A DNA stretch of 64,000 bases from NCBI GenBank assembly GCA_021324885.1, contig JAJPIF010000028.1, positions 355,574 through 419,573 of the forward strand, given 5' to 3'. The notes under the pieces were generated by a model that was not told the DNA's origin, did not search any database, and saw only the letters and a program-made list of their open reading frames with translations. Below are positions 1 to 8,771 of this stretch, piece by piece (position 1 is the first letter of the stretch; each line of letters starts with the position of its first letter). The position numbers and the translations under genes are program-made. This DNA comes from Pseudomonadota bacterium (GTDB taxonomy: Bacteria > Desulfobacterota > Binatia > Binatales > Binataceae).

Positions 1-40
1 CCTCCGGTTATGAATTTGCCACTGAGGTCAAGTTGCGCTC

Positions 41-1153
41 CTAAGCCGATGTGCGAGCGGAAGGCGACGCCGCCGTGCCGCTGCGCTTTCTGAAATACGG
101 AATGACGTATTTACCAAACAGGCGGATCGACTCCATCGCCTGGTGATGGGTAATGCGTCCGGCCTGGACCAAACACATAATCTGGTCTACGCCCAGTTCC
201 TCCCATTGCTTGATAATTGAGATGCAGCGGTTCGGATCGCCCACGCAGACGGTGCCGCGCTCCACCAGCTTGTTCATCTCGTCCGGGGTAATTTCCGACT
301 CGGTGAAGTATTCGCGCCCGAACCATCCTTTCCAGCTATCGGCGCTCGCCGACCATTTCGCATAAAGCTGGCGCGCGCCTTCCGCATAGGCCGCCGCCGA
401 AAACGCGCCCACGCGCAGCGCCTCGGCGTCGTTTTCCAGGCAGACCATCGGAGTAAAGGCGGCGACCTTGTTGTTGACGAAGGCGCCTACCGGTTGCGCG
501 CCGCGAATCGCCTGGCGGTAGACCCGTACCGCGTCCTCGGATTGGCCCGGCGCGGTGAGCGAGAAAGCGAGCACGCCCAGGCCCATCCGCCCGGCCAGTT
601 CGAAGGTGGGCGGTGTCGTGGTGGCGACCCACATCGGCGGATGCGGCTCCTGGAGCGGCTTGGGGATCACGTTGCGGGGCGGCACCTTGTAAAAACGCCC
701 GTTCCATTCGAAGCGATCCTGAGTCCACATCTTCGGGATCATCCGGATCGATTCCTCCCACATCGCGCGCGAGTCTTCGGGCGCGATCCTGAAGCCGCCG
801 AGTTCCGCCTCGGTGGTGCCCCGCGCTGTGCCGAATTCCAGCCGTCCGTCGCTCAGGATGTCGAGCACGGCGGCACGCTCCGCCACGCGCACCGGATGGT
901 TCATGGTCAGCAGCACGCCGCCGTGCCCCAACCTGATGGTTTTGGTTTCGCGCGCCACGGCGGTCAGGAACAACTCCGGGGCAGTGGAGTAGGAGAATCG
1001 CTCGGTGAAATGATGCTCGGTCTCCCAGACGTATTCGAACCCCATCTGCTCGGCATATTTGATCTGCTCAAGCGCTTCCCGATAGCAGCGAATGACGGCG
1101 GCCTTGTCATGGGGCCGCAAAGCGATCAGTTCAACGAACAGGCCAAATTGCAT
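41..1153 (-). CDS. LLM-class flavin-dependent oxidoreductase
   Basis: A luciferase-like (bacterial luciferase/F420 TIM-barrel superfamily) oxidoreductase of 370 residues. Seen: an N-terminal strand MQFGLFVELIALRP, the ETEHHF segment typical of the group, a GHGGVLLTMNHPVRVAE segment and DILSDGRLEFGTARG, where the flavin or F420 phosphate normally binds. The start at 1153 is chosen because a GGAG lies about 7 bases upstream and the family fold begins at this methionine; the frame extends 33 bases further without family similarity. Family members oxidise varied substrates with reduced flavin or F420, so the substrate cannot be read from sequence. It stands alone on the minus strand, with a second, divergent family member at 1914. 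Confidence 0.88.
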   Translation of the reverse strand: MQFGLFVELIALRPHDKAAVIRCYREALEQIKYAEQMGFEYVWETEHHFTERFSYSTAPELFLTAVARETKTIRLGHGGVLLTMNHPVRVAERAAVLDILSDGRLEFGTARGTTEAELGGFRIAPEDSRAMWEESIRMIPKMWTQDRFEWNGRFYKVPPRNVIPKPLQEPHPPMWVATTTPPTFELAGRMGLGVLAFSLTAPGQSEDAVRVYRQAIRGAQPVGAFVNNKVAAFTPMVCLENDAEALRVGAFSAAAYAEGARQLYAKWSASADSWKGWFGREYFTESEITPDEMNKLVERGTVCVGDPNRCISIIKQWEELGVDQIMCLVQAGRITHHQAMESIRLFGKYVIPYFRKRSGTAASPSARTSA

Positions 1154-1347
1154 GCTGGATCTCCATGGCGCATCCCGCGGGCGCATCTATACCCGCCACT
1201 GGTTATCAGCAACATGTGGACCAGCCTATGCGCAATGAATTGGGTGTTTTCTTGTCGCCCGAGAATACAGAATGGAACAGTGATGGCTCCCCAAGGGATG
1301 CATCAGCCTGGTCCGCAAGCTTCGCCGGCTGGTGAAGGACCGGAGCG

Positions 1348-1572
1348 CTGGAAGCGTCCGATTGGAAAGGCGAACTGCACGCGCGTGTTGCTGTACTGCA
1401 CCGACATCTCGAAGGCCGCCTGGCAACTCCCGACCTGGTAGGCACACAAAACCGGGAGCGCGCGCTCCATCGCTCGCGTCAGCGCCGCCCATCCAATATT
1501 TTCACGATCGCCCAACAAGGCTCCGGCGGGAACTTCAACGCCGTCGAAGATAACTTCGCCCTGCCAGCTTAG
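1348..1572 (-). pseudogene. Acyl-CoA dehydrogenase remnant (C-terminal part)
   Basis: An open stretch whose translation has the middle-to-C-terminal acyl-CoA dehydrogenase pattern: GEVIFDGVEVPAGALLG (end of the beta domain), then an ERAL...YQVGSCQAAFEMSVQY helix, TRVQFAFPIGRFQ and then loss of similarity. A real enzyme would need about 150 more residues after the FPIGRFQ motif, including the catalytic Glu. The frame instead runs into unrelated sequence and stops at 1303. There is no N-terminal half upstream on this strand. I call it a degraded remnant. The neighbouring plus-strand piece at 1571-1690 may be the missing middle segment, inverted. Confidence 0.55.
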
Positions 1573-1690
1573 CGGTGCGGGAGTTGATGGGATTAGCCTG
1601 CTGGTGTTGGATAAGCAGACCCGGGGTATTTCCGCGCGCAATCTGTCGGGACTGAAAGAAATGCTCCAGCCTGAGGTGAGCGAGAGCTGA
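1571..1690 (+). pseudogene. Possible inverted acyl-CoA dehydrogenase fragment
   Basis: The plus-strand frame ending at the TGA at 1688-1690 reads AGVDGISLLVLDKQTRGIS and then ARNLSGLKEM. This resembles the acyl-CoA dehydrogenase segment that normally lies just before the EVxFDxVxVP motif. That motif sits right next to it but on the opposite strand (1348-1572). No start codon or N-terminal domain precedes it. I infer a small inversion inside a decaying gene; the similarity is short, so this is tentative. The rest of 1691-1913 shows nothing recognisable. Confidence 0.3.
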
Positions 1691-1913
1691 TAAGGCCTGA
1701 GTCTCGGCTAAGCCGTGTCAATTTATGCGCTAAAATCGTAATGCAGCGCTGAGCGGACCATCAAACCGGAATCGGCACTGGCCAGACATCCATCCCGTAA
1801 AGCCTGGGCATGCCTTCCGTCAACTGGGCAGGGCGGATACATTATCGTCAGGTTTGAGCGGGCGTTCGGGGCAGTCGTTGGCCGGCGCTCGAATCCATCG
1901 AAAGAGTCACGAG

Positions 1914-3035
1914 ATGAAAGCAGGAATTGCGCTTACTTTGGCAGGACTGGGTCTGGAGCGATCGGATAATGACCTTTACCAGGAGGAACTGCGGCTGATC
2001 GACATGGCGGAGCCGCTTGGTTTCGATTCGATCTGGAGCCTCGAGCACCATTTCACGGGCTACAACATGGTGCCCAATCCCACCCAGATGCTGAGCTACT
2101 TTGCGGCTCGCACGAAGCGTGTTCAGCTCGGCACCGCCGTAATCGTGCTGCCGTGGCATAATCCGGTGCGGGTCGCCGAGGATATCGCGCTGCTCGACGT
2201 TTTGTCGGGCGGGCGCACGATTTTCGGCTTCGGCCGCGGCACCGCCACGGTCGAGTTCGAGCGTTTGGACAGCCCGCAGGAGCAGTCGCGCGAACGCTTC
2301 GCCGAAGCAGCGACGATTATCCGCAAGGCGCTGACCCAGGAAGTGTTTTCGCACGAGGGCAAGTTCTGGACCATTCCGCCGACGACGATTCGCCCGCGCC
2401 CGATCTCCCATCCCGAACGCCGCTTCTATGCTTCTACTGTCAGCCCGGAGTCGTCCGAAATGATGGCCCGGATGGGTTTCGGCGTCATGATCATCGCGCA
2501 AAGCACATGGGAGAAGGCGGCCGACGACTATCATCGGTATTGCGACGTCGCCCGCGCCAACGGCTATACCGTCAAGGCGCCAATCGCGCTGATGACGGTG
2601 CTGATGTCGGAAGACGCCAGCGAGGCGCGCGAGCTTGGCGATATCTATATCGCCAAGGGCTTCGAGCACGTCGATCTCCACTATGGGCTTTCGGACGGCC
2701 ATCTCGGCAAAATCAAGGGATATGAATTCTGGGCGAAGATGGCGAAGACCTACTCGCGGCTGACCTCGCCCGAGGAGCGCGCCAAGGCCGTCGAGTTTTT
2801 CAAGAACCTGCAAATGGTGGGGACGCCCGCGCAGGTGCTGGAGAAGTTCCGTCACGTGTTCAGCCTCACCGGACTTGGCCATGCCGCCGCGCAGTTTTTG
2901 CCGGGCGCGATGCCGTACCACCTGGGCGAGCGCAGCGTGAAGCTGTTCGCGGAGAAAGTTTTGCCAGTGCTGCAAAAGGATCCCGCGTTTCAGCCGAAGG
3001 ACCCGGAGGAAGCGGAAGTCCGGCCCGGCGCCTGA
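1914..3035 (+). CDS. LLM-class flavin-dependent oxidoreductase
   Basis: A 373-residue luciferase-like oxidoreductase. Seen: MKAGIALTLAGLG at the N-terminus, SIWSLEHHFTGY, GTAVIVLPWHNPVRVAED and DVLSGGRTIFGFGRGTA, all in the family order. The frame opens upstream at 1854, but the first 20 residues have no family character and a purine-rich GAAAGAG lies ahead of the ATG at 1914, so that start is preferred. It differs clearly from the copy at 41-1153, so the two are ancient paralogues and not a recent duplication. Function beyond flavin- or F420-dependent oxidation is unknown. Confidence 0.88.
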   Translation: MKAGIALTLAGLGLERSDNDLYQEELRLIDMAEPLGFDSIWSLEHHFTGYNMVPNPTQMLSYFAARTKRVQLGTAVIVLPWHNPVRVAEDIALLDVLSGGRTIFGFGRGTATVEFERLDSPQEQSRERFAEAATIIRKALTQEVFSHEGKFWTIPPTTIRPRPISHPERRFYASTVSPESSEMMARMGFGVMIIAQSTWEKAADDYHRYCDVARANGYTVKAPIALMTVLMSEDASEARELGDIYIAKGFEHVDLHYGLSDGHLGKIKGYEFWAKMAKTYSRLTSPEERAKAVEFFKNLQMVGTPAQVLEKFRHVFSLTGLGHAAAQFLPGAMPYHLGERSVKLFAEKVLPVLQKDPAFQPKDPEEAEVRPGA

Positions 3036-3232
3036 GTTCGAAAGGCGAACGCTGGGGGGAGGCGGAAAACCCCGATTTTTTGTCTCAGCGCAACGTATGC
3101 GGGCCAGGTACGTTGCCTGAGCCTTTGCGCATTGCAGATTCCGGCCGCGAGTGGACAGGTGCTCCAACTCTCAACGACGGGGTGGAAAGCCTGACCCACG
3201 CAGGCGGGACGGATAACCGGAAGAAAACCGGA

Positions 3233-4114
3233 TCAGTTGACGTGTTCCCAGGCGTGGTAGGAACTGCGCACCAGCGGGCCCGATTCCACGTGACGAAAGC
3301 CCAGCGCCATCGCGCGATCGCGCAAGTCGGCGAACTCCGAGGGCGGCACGTAACGTACCACTTCGAGATGGTCTTTCGACGGCCTCAGGTACTGGCCCAG
3401 CGTGATGATATCGCACTGGACGGCGCGCAGGTCGCGCAAAACTTCCATCACTTCGCAGTTATCCTCGCCCAGGCCGAGCATGATCCCGGCCTTGGTCAGC
3501 AGCTCGCGCGCCAGCCCGCGCGCAGTTTCCTTGGCGTGGCTGAGCACGTCGAGTGAGCGCTCATAGCGTCCACCGGGACGTACGGTTTTATACAGGCGCG
3601 GCACCGTTTCGATATTGTGATTATAAATATCGACCGGCGCGCGGACGACTTCTTCGACGCTTTTGTGCGCGCCCTGGAAATCGGGCACCAGCACTTCGAC
3701 GCGAGTGGCGGGACTCAGTTGCTTGATGGCGCGCGCGGTGGCGGCAAAGTGCGCGGCGCCGCCGTCGGGCAAATCGTCGCGATCCACTGACGTCACCACG
3801 ACGTGAGCCAAACCCAATTGCGCCGCCGCCTGCGCCACACGGACAGGTTCCTGCGGGTCGAGCGGACGCGCTCTGCCGTGAGTTACGGCGCAGTATGGAC
3901 AGTTGCGCGTGCACACGTCACCCATCAGCATGAAAGTCGCGGTGCGATGGGAAAAGCATTCGCCGATATTCGGACAGCCGGCTTCCTGACACACCGTGTG
4001 CAGGCGCATGCGCTTGAGCAATTCCCTGGTCCGGAAGTACTCCGGCGAGGTCGGCGCGCGGACCTTGATCCAGTCGGGATGTTTGCGTTCAGCCACGATC
4101 AGCCTCGAAGCCAT
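3233..4114 (-). CDS. lipA: Lipoyl synthase
   Basis: Radical-SAM enzyme that inserts two sulfurs into protein-bound octanoyl groups to make lipoate. Both cluster motifs are present: C42-x4-C47-x5-C53 (auxiliary cluster that donates sulfur) and C68-x3-C72-x2-C75 (radical SAM cluster), plus the C-terminal RSSY motif (about 283-286). Length 293 is normal. I start at 4114 (MASRLIVAER); the frame is open to 4195, but that stretch has no family similarity. The start lies 26 bases inside lipB, implying translational coupling. Last gene of the pdh-lpd-lipB-lipA block, where it activates the E2 subunit encoded upstream. Confidence 0.96.
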   Translation of the reverse strand: MASRLIVAERKHPDWIKVRAPTSPEYFRTRELLKRMRLHTVCQEAGCPNIGECFSHRTATFMLMGDVCTRNCPYCAVTHGRARPLDPQEPVRVAQAAAQLGLAHVVVTSVDRDDLPDGGAAHFAATARAIKQLSPATRVEVLVPDFQGAHKSVEEVVRAPVDIYNHNIETVPRLYKTVRPGGRYERSLDVLSHAKETARGLARELLTKAGIMLGLGEDNCEVMEVLRDLRAVQCDIITLGQYLRPSKDHLEVVRYVPPSEFADLRDRAMALGFRHVESGPLVRSSYHAWEHVN

Positions 4115-4799
4115 GATGGTTGGCGGTGGGAGACACGCGCCAGACCTCGGCGGCGTCGAGCTGCGCGAGCGAGTCATAACCCAGTTCTGCTCCAAGGCAG
4201 TCCGCGAGCGCTGCAGCCACCTGCGCCACGTCGATGCCCGCCTGCCCTTCGCTTGCCATCGACGTCATCCGGCAACCTTCGATGCCGCACGGTACGATCC
4301 AGTCAAAGAAGCGCAAATCGCAGTTGACGTTGAGCGCCAATCCATGCAGCGTGACCCATCGCCGGATGCCGACGCCGATCGACGCGATCTTGCGCGCTCC
4401 AACCCACACGCCGGTCAGCTTCTCGCGCCGCGCCGCCTCGATTCCATAACGGCCGAGGGTTTGAACGATGGCCCGTTCCAGCCTGCGCAGATACAGATGC
4501 ACGTCGCGCTCCGGACCTTCCAGCGCAATGATTGGGTAGGCGATCAACTGTCCCGGACCATGATAAGTGACCTGACCGCCGCGCGAAACCCGATACACAG
4601 GCACGCCAGGTGGAGGTGCAAGGAGAAAATCCTTGTTGGCGCCGCGTCCGAGCGTATAGACGTGTGGATGCTCCAGCAGCAGCAGGAGGTCGCCGATCTC
4701 TTGCGCCTGGCGCGCCGCAACCAGCGCGTCCTGGAGACTGCAGGCTCTTTCGTAATCGACGCGTCCGAGCCAGGCCACTGACAGCGTGGGTTGTTCCAT
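4089..4799 (-). CDS. lipB: Octanoyl-[ACP]:protein N-octanoyltransferase
   Basis: Transfers octanoate from acyl carrier protein to the lipoyl-domain lysine of E2-type proteins, the step before LipA. Seen: the RGGQVTYHGPGQ signature (73-84), the active-site lysine in GARKIASIGV (K137) and the catalytic cysteine in VPCGIEG (C171). Length 236 is slightly long, with an extra C-terminal tail. The start ATG sits 2 bases after the lpdA stop and the end overlaps lipA, so lpdA, lipB and lipA are very likely co-transcribed. Confidence 0.96.
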   Translation of the reverse strand: MEQPTLSVAWLGRVDYERACSLQDALVAARQAQEIGDLLLLLEHPHVYTLGRGANKDFLLAPPPGVPVYRVSRGGQVTYHGPGQLIAYPIIALEGPERDVHLYLRRLERAIVQTLGRYGIEAARREKLTGVWVGARKIASIGVGIRRWVTLHGLALNVNCDLRFFDWIVPCGIEGCRMTSMASEGQAGIDVAQVAAALADCLGAELGYDSLAQLDAAEVWRVSPTANHHGFEADRG

Positions 4800-4801
4800 C
4801 G

Positions 4802-6211
4802 TCAGAAATTGATTGCTTCGCCCTCCGCGGCAAGCGCAGCTTCCATCACAGTTTCGGACAAAGTCGGATGGGGATGGACGGTGCGGCCGAACTCCAGGGT
4901 GGTGGCTTCCAGCGTTTTTCCCAGCACGACTTCCGAAATCAGGTCGGTAGCGCCGTGCCCGATGATCTGGCAGCCAATAACCTCGCCGTATTTTTTTCCT
5001 GCCACAAGTTTGACGAAGCCCTCGACGTGATTAACCGCAACCGCTTTGCCATTGGCGCGGAAGGGGAACTTGCCGATTTTTACTTCGATGCCGGCTGCCC
5101 GGGCCGCGGCTTCCGTCATTCCGATAGTGGCGACTTCGGGTTGGCAGTAAACGCAGGCGGGGATGTTGAGCAGGTCGAAGCCGGGTTCGCGCGCTCCGGC
5201 CATGATCTCGACTGCCGCGATACCCTCGGCCGATGCCTTGTGCGCCAGCAGCGGCGGTCTGATCACATCGCCGATCGCATAAATCTCCGAGCGGGAGGCG
5301 CGAAACGAATCGTCGATCCTGATGAATCCGCCGGGCGCCAGTTCGACGCCGACTTTGTCCAGACCCAGACCGTCGCTGTTGGGAACGCGTCCGACCGCCA
5401 CCAGCACCATCTCAGCTTCGACCGTCCTGCTCTGGCCGTTATTGTCAACCGTCACGGTCCATCGATCGCCGTGGCGTGCCGCCGACTTGTAACCATGACC
5501 GAGCAGCAAGTCGATCTTGCGCTTGAGGAGTGAGCGGCGCAGTTCTTCGGCGATTTCGGCGTCACACCCGGGTAGCACCTGCTTTTCCAGTTCGATGATC
5601 GTCACCTTGGCGCCGAAGCAGTGGTAGAAATAAGCGAACTCAAGCCCTACGGCGCCGGCGCCAATCACCGCGATACTTTCCGGAAGTTGATCATAAACCA
5701 GCGCTTCGCGGCTGGTCAGCATCCCATCGCCGATCGTCATCCCGGGGAAAAGCCGCTCACGCGAGCCGGTGGCGATTAGTATGCGGTCCGCCTCAATGGT
5801 GTTGACCGCAGGCGCCTTGCCGTCGCTGCGGGAGAGCGTCAGCCGGTCGGGTGCGGCGAAGGCGGCGCTGGCTTCAAACAGGTCGATATTGTTTTTGCGC
5901 AACAGAAAACGAACGCCGCGCGAAAGCTTGTCGGCGGCTTCACGGCTGCGCGCGATTACGCGCGCGAAATCGAAGGTGACGTCGCCGGTCTGGATGCCGT
6001 GTTCCCGGCCGGCGGCGGCGATGATCTCCATCGTCTCGGCCGAATTGAGAAGCGCTTTGGAGGGAATACATCCCCAGTTCAGGCAGACGCCGCCGGGGCG
6101 ATCGCGCTCGATCACGCAAGTGCGCATCTTGAGTTGGCTGGCGCGAATGGCCGCTTCGTAACCCCCCGGTCCTGATCCTATGACTGCAAGGTCGTAGCGA
6201 TTGTTCGCCAC
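4802..6211 (-). CDS. lpdA: Dihydrolipoyl dehydrogenase (E3)
   Basis: FAD-dependent disulfide oxidoreductase that reoxidises dihydrolipoamide on the E2 subunit and passes electrons to NAD+. Seen: an N-terminal FAD-binding GSGPGGYEAA, the redox-active pair in GGVCLNWGCIPSK (C43 and C48), a second nucleotide-binding GAGAVGLEFA, and the C-terminal VHPHPTLSE with the catalytic His. Length 469 is typical. It lies 22 bases after pdhC, so it is probably the dedicated E3 of this complex. Confidence 0.96.
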   Translation of the reverse strand: MANNRYDLAVIGSGPGGYEAAIRASQLKMRTCVIERDRPGGVCLNWGCIPSKALLNSAETMEIIAAAGREHGIQTGDVTFDFARVIARSREAADKLSRGVRFLLRKNNIDLFEASAAFAAPDRLTLSRSDGKAPAVNTIEADRILIATGSRERLFPGMTIGDGMLTSREALVYDQLPESIAVIGAGAVGLEFAYFYHCFGAKVTIIELEKQVLPGCDAEIAEELRRSLLKRKIDLLLGHGYKSAARHGDRWTVTVDNNGQSRTVEAEMVLVAVGRVPNSDGLGLDKVGVELAPGGFIRIDDSFRASRSEIYAIGDVIRPPLLAHKASAEGIAAVEIMAGAREPGFDLLNIPACVYCQPEVATIGMTEAAARAAGIEVKIGKFPFRANGKAVAVNHVEGFVKLVAGKKYGEVIGCQIIGHGATDLISEVVLGKTLEATTLEFGRTVHPHPTLSETVMEAALAAEGEAINF

Positions 6212-6233
6212 CCTGTGCTCCTTTCCCGTACGG

Positions 6234-7703
6234 CTAAACCAGAAGACTGGCGGGATTTTCGAGAAATCGCTTCATCTCCTGGAGGAAGCGTCCGGCCACC
6301 ACGCCGTCGACGATGCGATGGTCGCACGACACCGTCAGCATCATGGTGGTTCCGACCGCCACCTGCCCGTTACGCACCACCGGACGTTCCTTGATTGCGC
6401 TGACCGCCAGAATCGCGGCTTGCGGCGGCACGATCACGGCAGAGAAATGCTCGATCCCAAGCATCCCCATATTCGAGATTGAGAAAGTCGCGCCCGATAA
6501 TTCATCGGCGGTAAATCCGCCCTGTGCCGCTTTGGCGACCAGCCGATGGGCGGCGCGCGCGATCTCGGGCAGCGTCAGTTGCTGGCATTCCTTGATTACC
6601 GGAACTATTAGCCCGTCTTCGACCGCCACCGCCATCCCGATATTGATGCTCGGATGGATGCGGATTCCATCGTTTTCGAAACTCGCGTTCATGCGCGGAT
6701 AGCGTCCCAGCGCCAGCGTGCAGGCCTTGATCACGATGTCGTTGTAGGTGATGGCTTCGTCGAACAGTTCGGTGGCTTCCAGCGATTTCTTCAGCCGCAC
6801 CGCTTCTTCCATGTCTATTTCCATGGTGACATAGAAATGCGGGATCTCACGCTTGGAGGTGGCCATCCGCTGCGCGATAGTGCGCCGCATCTTGGAGAGT
6901 TCTTCCCAGGTGCCCGGCAAACCTTCGCGCGGCGTCACCAGCCGGCGTTGGCGGAACAGTTGCTGCTGGCGCAGGAAATTGTCGATGTCGCGTTTGGTGA
7001 TGCGGCCCTCCGGACCCGTTCCCTGTACCTGAGCGAGATCTACGCCCGCTTCTTCAGCCGCGCGCCGCGCTAATGGCGACGCCTTGATTTTGGCCTGGTC
7101 GCCATGCTCATGCGCCGGAGCGGTGGTCCGAGGTGGCACGCTCGCGGGCCGCATCGCCGCGGTATCCCGCGTTGCGCCAGCCGGTTCGCGTTCAGGCTCT
7201 GGACGCGGCATGGCTTTAGGTTCGGGGCCGTCGCCGCCGGGTTCCGGATGAGACGGCTTGGCGGCTTCCGCTGGCGGTGCGGCGCCGTTGGATGCTTCAG
7301 GCTCTTCGGCTTCTTTCAACGAGCGCTTCCTGACCGCGACCGGACGCGATGCGGCGCGCGGCGGCTGAGCAGCCTGAACCGGTGCACTTTCGGGCTGCTC
7401 AGCGGCGGGCGCGAGTTCGGCCAGGGCTCCGGGGGAAGGTGGCGCCGCTGGTTTGATCTCCTCCCCGGGAGCGGCCAGGCGCGCGATCGGCGCGCCGACC
7501 GGAGCGCTTTCACCTTCGGCCAGAAGGATTTCCTGCATCACGCCGTCGTCAAACGCTTCCATCACCATGTCGGCCTTGTCGGTTTCCACCTCGGCCAACG
7601 GCTCGCCATGAGTGACCTTGTCTCCGGGATGCTTGAGCCAACGGAGGATTTTTCCTTCCTCCATGGTGTCGGAGAGTTTCGGCATCGTGATATCAATACT
7701 CAT
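6234..7703 (-). CDS. pdhC: Pyruvate dehydrogenase E2, dihydrolipoamide acetyltransferase
   Basis: Core subunit of the complex. Domains in order: one lipoyl domain (about 1-78) with the modified lysine K43 in VETDKADM; a long Ala/Pro/Glu linker (about 80-205); a peripheral-subunit-binding domain (about 207-244, KASPLARRAAEEAGVDL to TKRDIDNFL); and the catalytic domain ending in DHRIVDG (H462 and D466). Length 489. Branched-chain or 2-oxoglutarate E2 share the layout; alpha/beta E1 neighbours exclude the 2-oxoglutarate complex, and pyruvate is favoured but not proved. Confidence 0.93.
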   Translation of the reverse strand: MSIDITMPKLSDTMEEGKILRWLKHPGDKVTHGEPLAEVETDKADMVMEAFDDGVMQEILLAEGESAPVGAPIARLAAPGEEIKPAAPPSPGALAELAPAAEQPESAPVQAAQPPRAASRPVAVRKRSLKEAEEPEASNGAAPPAEAAKPSHPEPGGDGPEPKAMPRPEPEREPAGATRDTAAMRPASVPPRTTAPAHEHGDQAKIKASPLARRAAEEAGVDLAQVQGTGPEGRITKRDIDNFLRQQQLFRQRRLVTPREGLPGTWEELSKMRRTIAQRMATSKREIPHFYVTMEIDMEEAVRLKKSLEATELFDEAITYNDIVIKACTLALGRYPRMNASFENDGIRIHPSINIGMAVAVEDGLIVPVIKECQQLTLPEIARAAHRLVAKAAQGGFTADELSGATFSISNMGMLGIEHFSAVIVPPQAAILAVSAIKERPVVRNGQVAVGTTMMLTVSCDHRIVDGVVAGRFLQEMKRFLENPASLLV

Positions 7704-7778
7704 TTTTGCCTGCCCTCTTGAGGTTCGACAGCGCCGCGGTCTTCACCGTCCAGGATAAAAGGCCGCCCCAGGCGGCGA

Positions 7779-8753
7779 TCATGAGATACGCTCAACCGCT
7801 CGGACGATCTTATCCGGCGAAGGCAGGGCGGCGGCTTCGAGATGGCGATTGTACGGCATCGGGACATCGGCGCTGGCCACGCGCTGGATCGGGGCATCGA
7901 GATCATCGAAGGCGGCCTGATAGATTTGCGCGGCCACCTCAGCTCCCGCGCCGCCGGTCAGCCATCCTTCGTAAACCACCACGGCGCGCGCGGTCTTCCT
8001 GACCGATTCGAGGACCGTTGCGATATCCAACGGATTAAGCGTGCGCAGGTCGATCACTTCGGCGTCCGTGCCCTGGTTCTCCAGAAGATCGGCGGCAATG
8101 AGCGCGTCGTGAACCGTTTTGGAGTAGGCGATGATGGTGACGTCCTTGCCCTCGCGCACCACTTTGGCCTGTCCAAACGGCACCAGGTAGTCCTCGTCCT
8201 CCGGAACCTCCCCCTTCATTCCATAAAGCGATTCATGTTCGAGGAACATCACCGGATCTTCCTGACGGATTGCGTATTTGAGCATGCCCTTGGCGTCGGC
8301 AGCGGTGGCTGGAAGGGCGACGCGAATGCCCGGGCAATGGACGAAGTATGCTTCGAGGCTTTGACTGTGCTGCGCGCCCAGTTGATGGCCGCCGCCTTGC
8401 GGCGCGCGAATCACCAACGGCACCTTGGTCTGACCGCCGAACATGTAGCGAGCCTTGGCAGCAGTGTTGACGATCTGATCGATCGCGAGCAGGGCAAAGT
8501 TGATGGTCATCAGTTCGACCACTGGACGCAATCCGCCCATCGCCGCGCCCACGCCGGCGCCGACGATCGTCAGCTCCGAAATCGGAGTGTCGCGCACGCG
8601 CTTTTCGCCGTAGGTGGCGATCAATCCGTCGGTGACTTTGAATGCGCCACCGAAGTAGCCGACCTCTTCACCCATGATGAAGACTCGTTCGTCGCGGTCG
8701 AGCTCCTCGCGCAGCGCCTGGTTTAATGCTTCACGGTAAGTGATCAGCGCCAT
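7779..8753 (-). CDS. pdhB: Pyruvate dehydrogenase E1 component, beta subunit
   Basis: Beta subunit of the heterotetrameric, thiamine diphosphate-dependent E1. Seen: TYREALNQALREEL at the start, GEEVGYFGGAFKVT (the cofactor-side glutamate region), RVRDTPISE and the C-terminal transketolase-type domain with SADVPMPYNRHLE. Length 324 is typical. It lies 18 bases after pdhA. The branched-chain 2-oxoacid E1 beta is the closest alternative; the lip genes downstream fit either. Confidence 0.93.
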   Translation of the reverse strand: MALITYREALNQALREELDRDERVFIMGEEVGYFGGAFKVTDGLIATYGEKRVRDTPISELTIVGAGVGAAMGGLRPVVELMTINFALLAIDQIVNTAAKARYMFGGQTKVPLVIRAPQGGGHQLGAQHSQSLEAYFVHCPGIRVALPATAADAKGMLKYAIRQEDPVMFLEHESLYGMKGEVPEDEDYLVPFGQAKVVREGKDVTIIAYSKTVHDALIAADLLENQGTDAEVIDLRTLNPLDIATVLESVRKTARAVVVYEGWLTGGAGAEVAAQIYQAAFDDLDAPIQRVASADVPMPYNRHLEAAALPSPDKIVRAVERIS

Positions 8754-8771
8754 TGCAGTACCGCTCTCTGG

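Noticed and set aside
1848..3167. A 439-codon open frame on the minus strand
   Set aside because: It is antisense to the clear LLM-class oxidoreductase at 1914-3035 and has low-complexity Arg/His-rich composition, typical of shadow frames in GC-rich DNA.
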